From: Bigelowiella natans CCMP2755
Taxonomy: Eukaryota; Cercozoa; Chlorarachniophyceae
Direction of reading: 5' to 3'
Length of the DNA stretch: 64,000 bases
NCBI GenBank assembly: GCA_000320545.1
Contig: ADNK01003381.1
Span: forward strand, 1-64,000
Shown here: in pieces, positions 21,342-31,589 of the stretch
Position numbering within the stretch: the stretch's first letter is position 1
Layout of the letters: every line of letters starts with the position of its first letter
The notes under the pieces: model-generated
What the model was told of the DNA's origin: nothing
What the model saw: the letters and a program-made list of their open reading frames with translations, nothing else
Databases searched by the model: none
Program-made: the position numbers and the translations under genes

Positions 21342-22734
21342 ATATGTACATAATATTTATCATTATCAGATCAGCAAAGGTGGCTCTGGCGGGGGCAGTA
21401 GTAGCGGTACATACTTTACCAGCAGATATAAAACGGACCCACGCCCCCCCCCCCCCCACACCCTCATTAGATCACGGCCTGAGAAAGACATCCATGGTCA
21501 CAGGTGGCGGTAGTTCAGGAAGCTCTCAGCTTAACGAATACGGAGGACATGGGGGAGATGTCCCCCCCCATCCCCCACGTTCTAGAGGTAGCAGAACTAC
21601 TGATATGAGCAAAATCACTAGAATCCCCCCTTCCCCCCCCCCCCCCACTTCCTCTCCCTCAATCTCCTCCCGCACACTTTCAAAAATAAAAACCATTGGA
21701 ACCTTACGACCTCGAGCGCGCTGCTGCTGCCGTCTCCTCCCAATCGGGCATTTAGGCTAAGAAGCGGGAAGAGGAGGAGCGGGCAAGGCGAGAGGAGGAG
21801 GAAGAGGCGATTCGGAGGCAAATCAAGAGAGACAAACAACGCTATCGAAACGTCGCGGTAAGCAGGGAGATTGAGAAAAATGCTGGATCACACGGGGAAA
21901 GAAAGGAATAGGAAAAGCTCGCTATACAGCCGTCCCCACACTCTTCTCCCGTTTCTCTCGTATCTTTTCGAGGCGAGAGGGGAGGGTGGGGGGGGGGGCT
22001 GTATCGAAGGCATGCGAAAGAAGCATACACCATCGCATATATTTGCAACGGCCCATTGATGGCTTTGAACTACTATTTTGTTGTTGATGATGTGCTGTTT
22101 AGGTCGCGAGCATGACCGTTGCTGCAGGTTTCGCAGGGACGAATTGGCTCCTCGTAAAGCTCGAGAAGGAAGGGGTAAAGAAACGACGAGTATAGAGGAG
22201 AAAAACAGAATCGAAGTGCATTTTTTGGAGGGCAGTGAATCTCCGCGGCTATGAAGAAGGCTGCATTTATTCCATACTTTTTGCTTTGAATGTGTTCAAA
22301 ATAAGGGTGTTTTTCCACAGAGATACGTCTGCATCCATTGTCACTTTCGATTGGACGCGGGAGTGTGTAGCTTTATTTGATTTTTCCTTCGTATTAGTAC
22401 TCTGTATTTGGAAATCGCGGGCGCCGTCCTCCTCCAATTATCGGTAACTCGCGAAGATCTTCTTCCTCCTCCTCATCATCATCATCATGGACAAACAAGC
22501 AACAGCAGCAACGGCGGCAGCAGAATCCCCCCCCGCGACATCAAACTCCTCGGTAATGGATAGCGATGGTTATTCTCATTGCTTTGCTTTCTTAAACACT
22601 GATGCATTGAATCTATTGCAGCGCCTCAGCAGCCACGTCGCCATCCTCTTCCTCAGGGGGAGGGGGCGGTGGATATAGGAGCGAGTTCCGATTCCCTTCA
22701 TCACCTGCAGAAAGAGGTAAAAGCAGGCATTCCC

Positions 22735-22768
<34 letters not shown>

Positions 22769-23090
22769 GCACACGTCCGCTATGAGCGGTACCAAAGGCC
22801 GAGGGGATGGAATCACAGCAGCAACACACGACAAAACTTCGTCGTTCCATAGGACAGCAACTTCCTCAAGGCTAAACCACGCCTCGGCCCTTGGCGGAGC
22901 ACAAAAGAACAAGAACAAGCAGAAGGGCAAGGACTACAATCCGACGGGAACAGCCAGTAAAACGACGGGCGCTGCTAGTGGTAGGAAGAAGAAAAAGAAG
23001 TCCGGCAGTGCCAAAAAGAGTAGCTCGGAGAATAAGAAGCTGACGCCCAAGGCAAAAATGAAATTGAGAAAGAAGTTGGTGTCGCAGTAG
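20167..23090 (+). CDS. Low-complexity protein with coiled coil and CxxC motif, about 388 aa, 11 exons
   Basis: Exons: 20167-20247, 20326-20389, 20798-20835, 21033-21104, 21370-21406, 21504-21559, 21756-21857, 22103-22153, 22321-22362, 22398-22552 and 22622-23090; every junction keeps phase. Layout: disordered N-terminus, Gly/Ser-rich region (residues about 62-115), a charged helix (KKREEERARREEEE, then IKRDKQRYRNVA) and a short Cys/His segment RYVCIHCHFRLDAG. Then come poly-Ser, a Gln/Arg segment, a pure poly-Gln tract encoded by (CAA)n at 22736-22769, and a very basic tail (GRKKKKKSG, KLTPKAKMKLRKK). The intron between exons 9 and 10 is only 35 nt. The basic tail suggests nucleic-acid or nucleolar binding; I do not recognise the family. 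Confidence 0.72.
20400..21342. repeat. Intronic (CA)n, (TC)n and (TA)n runs
   Basis: (CA)n at about 20402-20450 with CGCA interruptions, (TC)n at 21283-21316 directly joined to (TA)n at 21316-21342; all lie in introns of the low-complexity gene. Confidence 0.85.
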
Positions 23091-23199
23091 GACATCGCCA
23101 AGGATGTGCAGCCAATCGTTGATCAAGTGGAGTAGTTTTTGAGTGCTTATGTAGTTTTTGCGCTCTCCTAAATTAGGACTAAGAGTCATTAGAATAGCT

Positions 23200-23690
23200 G
23201 CCAATGATCATGGCGACACGATGCGATGCGATGCGATGCAAGGAAATGCAAATGTCGCCTGGCATGCTGCAGGCGTGCACGCACTGAACACATGCTCAGT
23301 CGAAAGTCCAACATGAAGCTGCCTTGCTTGTGAAACGCAGATGATCACTTGATGTGCAAATGGAGCAGGCTAGGAGGGACATGGATGATTGAATTCGTGT
23401 TGTTCGTGTTTCTGCCAACATTTCGCATGCTAGCACGTGCACTGCGCATGTAGACAACAACAGCGGATTTCGTACATCTAGACATGCTAGCATGCCATTT
23501 GCTCCATGCATTTAGCGATGTCGTACATGCTAGCATCCATGTGCAACATGCCAGCTCACATGGAACACAGTCAAGCGGTGCGCACTAGCGAGGCACTTGG
23601 CGGTCCATCAGCTCCATTGCTAGATTAGGCGCTTCCATTCTGTGCAAATGGCTCCGTGTGCGCCTGCTCCACTGCTACATGTTACAGGTG
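23200..23690. other. CTAG/CATG-rich island between convergent genes
   Basis: Starts with four GCGAT-type tandem units at about 23219-23238, then ACATGCTAGCATG, CATGCTAGCACG, ATGCATTTAGC and similar words. No coding frame. It lies between the 3' ends at 23090 (+) and 24135 (-). From 23690 to 24134 is AT-rich sequence with nothing recognised. Confidence 0.6.
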
Positions 23691-24134
23691 AGTAATGAGA
23701 GAAAAGATCAAAACTGCGTATGATGTGTCGAAACTGTTAAACACAAGCGCGATATCTTCCGAGGAATTCCAAAAGCCTGACAAGCCTCGTCAATTAATTC
23801 CAGGTTCCTTCTTTACTCTTATGGTAGATTCCTATACAACGATAGAGAACAAATTGTTTGCGTTCAACGTTTAATATTAAATCTAAGCCAATCGGAAACA
23901 CAGAAAACACACTAAACACTGTATCTTTAAGAGCTTTCCACTATATTGAGAAGAAATTTCGGAAAGTTGTTGTGGACGAGTGGATGATTTTGTCGATAAT
24001 AAGCATGTATGAATGAATATTGAACACTAACTAGTGTTTGAAAGAGGCTGTCTGTGAGGGATGGAGCGAGCACAGAAAATCATTTCAGAATATATTCATT
24101 TATTTCGAGTAACTTTATTCATGATTTATAAACG

Positions 24135-25520
24135 TTAACCTTCTGCCCCTTTCGCCACAGATAATGTGTTTTGAGCTAAAGCTGAAGTGTTCATAGATGA
24201 GGAGCTGCTTGAGGAGCTGCTTGATGATATATTTGGTGGGTAGAGCCTAGCTGGATAGTCTTTACCTCGCCGCGACCCATCTTTATCCAGGAGCTCCGCT
24301 ACGTCTATGCGTCTATTGATTCTCAAAATGATTTTCCCGCATATATATATTATAGATTCACCTTTGGTCTTCTCTGGTTTTTTAATTTGAATTTTGGCGA
24401 GATTATCAATTTTTGAGAAGGAAACTAATAAGCCCGGATCTTCAAACGCTACTGGTTCATTATCATGTGGAATGGTGTCCCTCGTTCTCCTGCTTACTCG
24501 GAACATAGCCGTTGAACGAACACCATTAATGTAGAGATATGTATTCTGATTTTTTACACTTACGAATGAGTCAGGTTTTAAGTTTAATGTCAATGTACTT
24601 TCGTATTTCATGTCACTGGGTCTATTTCTTGGGGCACTCTGATTTGTTCCTATGCTTGGGCGCTGTGAGGCGGAATATGATGAGCTCCGAGAAGAATCTA
24701 GTCGTGAAAATTGGTTCTCATCATTGGTGCTGGAATTTTTTTTCCCACTTTGAGCCTCATTTCTAGCTCCGTTAAGGTGCTCCTTGAAGGGCTGAAGCAG
24801 CTCTGTGGAAACGATACCTGCCTTCTCCGCATCCTATAATATGAATTCGAAAGCAGTGATCACGGACCTCATTGCATCATGAATTAAGAAGTGCTAATGA
24901 ATGGTGGTAAGCTAAATCATGAGCAATATGATGGTGTGAAATCATCAAAACCTCTATTCCGTGACGTAGGGCACACACGGAGTCATTTCTTATCGCGCTC
25001 CTCATATTCAATAGGAGTTCTAATTGCATGGACATCTTCGTCTTGGCCAGAATTGCCCGTGCCACAGCCTGGAGCGTTAATACGCTTTCCAATTCTATTT
25101 GCTGACAATCGCTCTCTGCTTCCTGACCTATTTCCAAGAGTTGACTTTTTGAGTCTTGATGTAGGTCCCACGAAGAATCTTGAAACGTGACTGAGCCACA
25201 ATGAAATGCTTCCCTATGTCTCTTGCTATTAGGTATTTTGTTGCCTTCATCACACCGAAGCTGATTTCGGATTCTGTGGTGCCCATTGCCAGCAATCCTC
25301 GTTTTTCTTCTTTTATTACTCTAGTGAGTCCTTGTGAATCTTCATAGGACCGTTTAGTTGGCGGGAGCAGGAGCGTTGTGTCTTTCTCATTGCTCATTGG
25401 AGAGCTTAGCCATTCACATTGCTCAGATGCATTCGGATAAGTGATCCAGTTATTATCTCCTGGAGTATGCACTTGTTCATCCTGAGATGCTAAGGGCAAA
25501 TCAAGGGGGGAAAGGTCCAT
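24135..25520 (-). CDS. Gene B of an unrecognised three-member family, about 391 aa
   Basis: Exons 25256-25520, 24979-25190 and 24135-24833 join in phase; the start ATG at 25520 is a choice, since an open frame extends to 25706. The N-terminal 90 residues are acidic/Ser-rich. Then comes a helical segment (QQIELESVLTLQAVARAILA), a Ser/Asn-rich linker, and the family domain at about residues 234-345 with NTYLYINGVRS, DPGLLVSFSK, IIYICGKIILRINRR and ELLDK. It ends with a Ser run and AKGAEG then TAA. Genes A (52647-53366) and C (58488-59093) carry the same domain. In gene A the matching GAAGGTTA is a splice donor leading to a further helical domain; here I found no such exon, so B is shorter. It is head to head with an ankyrin gene. 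No known domain recognised. Confidence 0.75.
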
Positions 25521-25599
25521 TGGTTGTAGGGAAGGTTTTTGAAAAGTGTCCACTGAGCTAAAGGAAGTGACCGTGCCACTTCGTGACAACTCATGCTGA

Positions 25600-26040
25600 T
25601 TCCAATGTCTCCAAAAACACACACGGCTGCTTCCCCAGAGAGTCAAACACAACATCTTGTCGCACATCCAGAATGTAAGCGTTGAGAAAATGTTTTCAAG
25701 CATCAAAATCCATGACGAAAGCTAGCATTTAAAGCATCTGACAGTTTTTCATTGTCGCACTGGGGCAGGTTCGGCGATTCCAGCATTTCTGCATGAGGTG
25801 AACAAAATGTAATTGAGCACGCTTTGTCAATCGCTGTGCCAACCTCCATGGCAACTGATGCAACTCCAAAATATCTCCAGCAACAAACACGACTGATTTC
25901 CTCAGAAAACCCACACATTACCTTGTCGCGCATCCACAAATGCGACTGTGGAGAAGCATGTTTTAGTGACAACATTGGAATCCAGGACGAAAGGTCAGCA
26001 ACGGACAGTTTTTCGGTTGTCGCACTAGGTGAAACAAGCC
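25600..26040. repeat. Diverged tandem duplication of about 265 bp upstream of gene B
   Basis: Two blocks resemble each other in order: CAACA / ACACG, CTTGTCGC, CATCCA, GAGAA, TGTTTT and GACGAAAG at about 25610-25720 and again at 25875-25995, each followed by ACAGTTTTTC and TTGTCGCACT (25741 and 26006). Translated on the - strand both give a DK-(M/V)-(L/M)-C...SRVC-WR pattern, so they may descend from a duplicated exon or promoter segment. Confidence 0.55.
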
Positions 26041-26501
26041 AAGTGCAAATAGTGCTGCTTCTACCTCAGAGAGCGGAAGAGGCGTGTCCGAAGAAAAATG
26101 TCTCAAAAATATCGCTTTCATTGTGCATTGCTCTGCTCAACCGCACAGAAAATGAATGTGTTATTTGGCTTGCGACATGAAATATGTTGTGACGTGAGCA
26201 ATGATTGCACAGTCGGAGAGGATGAAAATGGTTCCCGATTTCGATTGGATTTCGTTCTGTGCAAGATGTAAACTTCAATGCACATGTGTTTTGTGCACAG
26301 CCTATGACACCTTGTATTTCGCATCTAATCTTACGATGTATCCTGCTCCTATCTCATGGATTGATCCGTATCTTCTGATACATAATTAATCGATACTTAC
26401 ACCTCCTCTTCCACGTTAGACAAAGAAGGTCCCATCGAGAAAATTTGACTCAAAAAATTACTATCCCCGTAGCAACATTGTGTGCTGAAAAACTCGTATC
26501 A

Positions 26502-27540
26502 ATGGAGGGGGAACTGGTATCGCCATCAGCGTGCAAAACTAAAGAAAGACCATCAACCAGAAAACAAGGTTCTTATAATTTCTTTTCTGTGCAGGCTACA
26601 GATAGTGCTAAAAAACCTACAATGCACCCTAAAACTCTATTCGATGCTGCCCGAAGAGGAGACATGGATGTGATACAACATCTAGTGGAAATTGAAAAGA
26701 CCAACGTTGAGGCCAAGGATCACAGTGGATATGCACCTCTCCACCTTGCGGGAATTGACGGTCGTGTTAACGGTGTGCGCTACCTTGTGGAGAAGGCAAA
26801 CGCTAACGTTGAGGCCAAGGACAACGATGGAACGACACCTCTCCACGGTGCTGCATCTAATGGCCATGTTGATGCGGTGCGATCCCTTGTGGAGAAGGCT
26901 AACGCTAACCTTGAAGCTAAGGGTAACAACGGATACACATCCCTCCACTGGGCTGCTTATAATGGCCATATTGATACGGTGCGGTACCTAGTGGAGAAGG
27001 CCAATGCCAACGTCGAAGCCAAGATTAACGTTGGATGGACATCCCTCCACTGTACTGCTTGTAATGGCCATATTGATATAATGCAGTATCTTGTGGAGAT
27101 GGCCAACGCAAGCGTTGAGGCCAAGGATCACAATGGATATACTCCTCTCCACCGTGCGGCAATTGATGGTCATGTTGACGGTGTGCGTTACCTTGTGGAG
27201 AAGGCAAACGCTAACGTTGAGGCCAAGGATTATGGTGGATATACATCCGTCCATTATTGTAAGGTGTACGATTTTTTCGTGAAGACAGTGAATACCGATG
27301 TCGAGGCCTAAAACGGTCATGGATTGACGCCGCTAAATTCTGCGGGAAGTTATATTGTCGAAAGTTATACAGAGGTCCACAGTAACCTTTTCTACTTTTT
27401 GTGTGAGTTTCAAATTGCGGACTATGATCATTTGATAGGTTATTCGCACTTGTGAGGAAAGGACCGAAGAGGTGGGGAAACAGCCAGTGGCTGAGTATAT
27501 AAGAAAACTAGAGGATTTAAGAGGATTCAAAAAAGACTGA
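26502..27540 (+). pseudogene. Ankyrin-repeat gene with an in-frame stop
   Basis: The frame from ATG 26502 (or 26622) encodes a half repeat (LFDAARRGDMDV), then five 33-residue ankyrin repeats of the form GxTPLHxAAxxGHxDxVRYLVEKANANVEAKD, then a decayed repeat. TAA at 27309-27311 falls where relatives have Lys after VEA. The frame continues open after it (NGHGLTPLNSAG) to a donor after 27374. A further exon 27439-27540 encodes a charged helix (AEYIRKLEDLRGFKKD) matching the tail exon of the ankyrin genes at 55.3 and 56.5 kb. So the architecture is complete apart from one nonsense codon: a young pseudogene, a truncated product, or a sequencing error. The short product would be about 269 aa. Ankyrin repeats bind proteins; the partner is unknown. 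Confidence 0.75.
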
Positions 27541-29287
27541 TTTAGATTTAAACAGCATATTTTCATGATGATTTTTGCTATCAATAACTAAGGCTCTTGT
27601 AGTTACATTTTCATTGCAAGTAGATAATATATAGAGTCAGAAATGGGGGAAGCAAATATGGAAAGAGTCGATTGAGATAGGGAGGAGAAAGAAAGGGGAA
27701 GATAAATATATTACTTAATAATCTATCATACTTATTTGTCAAAATACTAAATTAACAAAGCTCAGTCTCCAATGGTCAAAACTCCTTATTATTTCTATTG
27801 CATTACAGAAAGGAAATGAGGACTCAGAGTGTTCACATTCATCTTAGAAATCATTGGAAAATCGCCATTGGTCTGGACTACAATGAGCATGTCTGGTTGT
27901 ATCGCATCCTTGCTTAGCCTGGTTGCAACTCCAGAGCTGTTACATTGTAGGTGTTTGCTTTAGTTTTTATCGTAAGTGTTGTTACTAAGGCTCTGGGAAG
28001 CGCTTTTAAGTGCTTCAATAGGAACTATCGAGAGTTCATCGATGCGCATTCAAGCACGCACTGATACAGAACTTATCTTTTGAATGAAAACTCATGTTCA
28101 AAATCACATTCATACTTCTAGACTTTGTGCGACCATGTGAACTTGGCGAACATCATGGCAACATAGCACGTCTGAGGTAATCTAGCAACAACCACAATGA
28201 TCGCCACAATCATTGTGCCTAGCGAGGCATAGAAGCTCTTGGATGGCTAGCATGTGTTTCAAGCACTCTGATCACTTCTAGCAATGCAATGTGCTCATGT
28301 CGGGATTCATTTCAAGATGTACTTGAGGTTTACAAGCAGGCTATGCAGCTAGCTCTAGAGCTGCACAGTGATGGCTAGATAGCACATGTGTGCAAGCGCC
28401 TGGCATGCATATTAGCATAGCTTGCACTTTCTTATGCACGTTTTGCACAGCTGTGTGGCATTCCCTTCATTGCTCATGTGCGTGTAACATGCTCGCATGT
28501 GTCTGATGTGTGAACGTCCAAGCTACACTAGTACAGGTGCTCGCTAAAATGTTGCGCTTTCATCACGTTGCACATCTAACATCATTGCTAGATTGCATGC
28601 GTAGAGCGGTGTTAGGTTCTGAGTACGTCATGAAGTGAGGATGATCCATGTCGCATGATGCATCATTTCGAACGGAATGCCCTTCGTATTCATCGAACAC
28701 ATCTAGACACCTCTAGATCTAGACATCTAGACATTTGATTTCGATTGCCCGAGATCCAAACAAGCAAAGTCAGCATGGTCACAGAAGTGTCTAAGTTCCA
28801 CAGGACAGTGTGAATGAAAATAGCCAATGCGAAGCCTGCATCAAACCTACCTTATCGGCCAAGTCTTTGCATCGTATTAGGATCGAAAAGAGGCTGTTTG
28901 CTCTTCGGTTTGTGTCTCGAATCAGGGCTGACGTTGAGGGGCTCAGGAAGGCAAGGAAAGCGCTTAAGTTTCACATATCTGAACATAAAAATGAGGTGTA
29001 TCACAGTGAGCATAATATGCGCGTACGTACCCTATTTACCCATTTGCAAATAGCAACGATTTCTTGCTAAAACTGTGGTGCTGTGTGTATCATATTGTGT
29101 GCTTGTAGCAAAGCGCACTTACTTATTAGCGTCGCGCTCCGTCAGGTGGTACCTTTTAAGGTTATGAAGGTGTGACGCTTGTTCACACACATGTAATAGC
29201 ATCGTGCGTCTATTTTACAGAATGTGTTTTTCCCAAAAATTACTGCGTACATTTCATAGCTGTCGCCTTCTATAGAAGCTAGGTGAC
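27541..29287. other. Convergent intergenic region with a CTAG/CATG-rich island
   Basis: 27541-28110 is AT-rich with nothing recognised. About 28110-28760 is rich in GCTAG, GCATG, TCTAGA and ACATGTG words, like the other islands. An open frame at 28810-29070 encodes a basic Arg/Lys/His peptide with no recognisable family and is not counted as a gene. It lies between 3' ends at 27540 (+) and 29288 (-). Confidence 0.55.
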
Positions 29288-30381
29288 CTACCCCCAATGC
29301 ATAAGCGCTTGCCTCACGACGGGAGAAACAGAGTAGTCGTCGAAGGCCTTGTTGGACCTTACGCATCTAGTGGTAACGAATACAAATGAGACTATGGCAG
29401 CAACGATAAGTAAAAGCATCATCGCAGAAGGAGGCGAATGAGGAAAAATCGTATTTCCGTCAAAAAGAAATTATAGATATTGGAACAGAAGCAACAGCGC
29501 AACTAGCGCTGGGCGATAGCCTCCCCCCCCCTTCCCCCGTGAGCGAATACCTCCCTATGAGATTGTTTCGCCATCTTCCCTTCGGTCCAAATACGCCTAA
29601 GCCGCGTGAAATTTGGCGCGCATCGTCGTCAGTGCGGCGTCCCAGATAGAAGCGGCAGTACCACTGGAACCATCCGTAAGGATCTTGCTCTGCAATCCAC
29701 CCAGAGCCCTCCCACATGTCCAGCCCCCCCCCGCATCGAACGCCATATCTGTTGACCGACGGGTCGTACACAGAACTGCAGACCTGAGAAGGATGGTTTG
29801 GTGAAAGTAAGGACGAGGCTACTGTGGCGACGGCGACTGCTGCTGCTGCTGCTGCTACCGTGTGATAGGAATTTGATTCATGTATATAATAGGGTTTGCG
29901 TAAACGAAATGATGCCTTCAGAGGCAATGGAACTGCAGCACGGACGATGTGGCTAGAGGTATAAGAAACAGGAAGAGCGGATACCTGTTTCTTGATATCG
30001 AGTCCTTCAAACCAGTCCTTAGGAAATTCCTTAATTTGACTAGCACCTTTCAGCGTGGTGCCTGTCACAGATGAGCGTATTGTTCGGAAGTAGCTGCCAC
30101 CGAAAGCGCCGGCTTGTAGGACCTGCACGAGGAAAGCATACAATGGCATTGTCTCTTCTTAATGTGGTTGAGTTCTGTGATATTGAGGATGGGGGCCCAA
30201 TCGACAACGAACGTGAATCACAGAATAACAGCGTGTGCAACACCTGCTGTGGGGTGAGGTTTGGCCGGAATTCAGGGTGGTCTTTGAAGACGAGTTCTCC
30301 GTGCTTATTACGCGAGGGAAGGAGCATTCTGGCCAAAAAATACGATGAATCATATTGGATCGAATTAGAACCAAGTCGCAT
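29288..30381 (-). CDS. Conserved WFQWYC-motif protein, about 195 aa, 4 exons
   Basis: Start ATG at 30381; exons 30244-30381, 29985-30122, 29551-29783 and 29288-29366, all in phase. Conserved blocks are VLQAGAFGGSYFR, FPKDWFEGLDI, GWFQWYCRFYLGRRTDDDAR, GPKGRWRNNLI and the C-terminal SPVVRQALMHW. From memory this pattern is shared by uncharacterised proteins of plants, algae and fungi, with the blocks in the same order and the Trp/His-ending tail at the C-terminus; I know of no assigned function. Its length is compact and the gene looks intact. The poly-Ala stretch in the open frame at about 29840-29860 is intronic. The small Lys-rich gene follows upstream on the same strand with 60 bp between them. 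Confidence 0.85.
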
Positions 30382-30441
30382 GGCATTTGGGATCGTTTAG
30401 CAGTAACATGAAAACCATGGACATCCAAGTGGGCTATAGCT

Positions 30442-30876
30442 TCAAGGGAGGAAAACAGTGAAATCTACCCACCCCCCATCTGACAAGCCAGAGCTCGATT
30501 TCTCTTTGGACTTCTTCTTCTTCTTCTTCCTGGAGAGGAGGAGGTGTCAGGTTAGCAACCGATGTCAGGGCTCAATCCTCTCGATTGAGGAGAGAATCAA
30601 AGGCTCTTATTACGACCTGGAAACAGAGTTCTTCCCTCCCTTTTTTGGTTTCTTCTGAGCTTCTTTTGACTTACGCGAGGCCGCCGCCGCTGCTGCCTGC
30701 TTTCTTCGCTCCTGCGCTTCCTCTCTTCTCTGCCTTTCCTCCTCCTCTCTCTGCTGTTGCTCTTCCTCTTTTCGCTTTTTCTCCTTAGCTGCTTTCTCGT
30801 CGTTAGTCTTTATACGCTTAGATCGACGTGCTGACGGCCCGGCCGCTCCTTTGTTTCTTTCTCTCCTCTTCGCCAT
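30442..30876 (-). CDS. Small Lys/Arg/Glu-rich protein, about 115 aa, 2 exons
   Basis: Exons 30617-30876 (ATG at 30876) and 30442-30529 join in phase and end in TGA. The chain is basic at the start (MAKRRERNKG, RRSKRIK), then a charged helix (KEEEQQQREEEERQRREEAQ), an Ala run, a Lys-rich stretch and a short hydrophobic end (GGWVDFTVFLP). Composition suggests a nuclear or nucleolar RNA-associated protein, but no family is recognised. It is divergent from the lipase gene at 31590. Confidence 0.65.
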
Positions 30877-31589
30877 TCTTGCACAGACCTTTCTTCGGCA
30901 AATAAGTAGACCGGCCCCTTGGAATTGCCGTCGGGTTATTTTAGGAAAGTTATATAGGTCTATCGCGGATTATACTGTGCTAATTATTTCTCCTTGTAGT
31001 TCGTCTCATGATGTCCCTCGAACAATTTCGGGAGGGGGTTGAATAGTCAAATCTAGGATAAATTATTGCCCACTACCTGTGGCAATCGAGTGGTCCAGCG
31101 GAGTCGGTGCAACGCGACACGTCGAGTAGGAGAATCCTCCTCGAACGAATAGAGCCGAATCCTGAGAGCGGAGGAGCGAATTCCACGATGAAGACTTCAC
31201 TTTAATGTTGTCGCAGCCAATGAATTGCAAAGTCTTCACTCTGATTCATGTCGCAGTGGGAAAATCCCCGTCTAATTTCGGAATTTACATGGAATCGAAT
31301 GTCGCAGCTGGTCTACCAGCGAACCGGCATTCTGAGAACATTCCTTCCCCATGAGCTCGGAGCCGAGCTGATGCTGAGCTGCATAGCTGACACGAGCACA
31401 CGGGCACAATTCAACAGAGTACGCTGAGCGCGCTTTGGCCATTCGAGTACTGAACTTATTTTCTCGAGATCCTCATCGTTTCAGCGCAGGTGGATGCAAA
31501 AGATCATGTTTGTTGGGGGGAGGGACAAACACGCTCGATTGCGACATGTAGTATAACCCCACCTATCTTCTCAGGTCAAACACCCACAC
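30877..31589. promoter_or_regulatory. Divergent promoter region with clustered TGTCGCA words
   Basis: TGTCGCA occurs at 31209, 31249 and 31300 and its complement TGCGACA at 31540, between the starts of the Lys-rich gene (-) and the lipase gene (+). Three forward copies within 100 bp are far more than expected by chance. An activator or repressor site is an inference. Confidence 0.5.

Noticed and set aside
25703-25975. Open frame on the - strand as the true first exon of gene B
   Set aside because: It is one copy of the 265-bp tandem repeat and no donor was found that enters gene B in phase; kept as a possibility only.
28810-29070. Basic open frame of about 86 codons on +
   Set aside because: It starts without a clear ATG, lies next to a non-coding island and has no recognisable pattern; too weak to call a gene.
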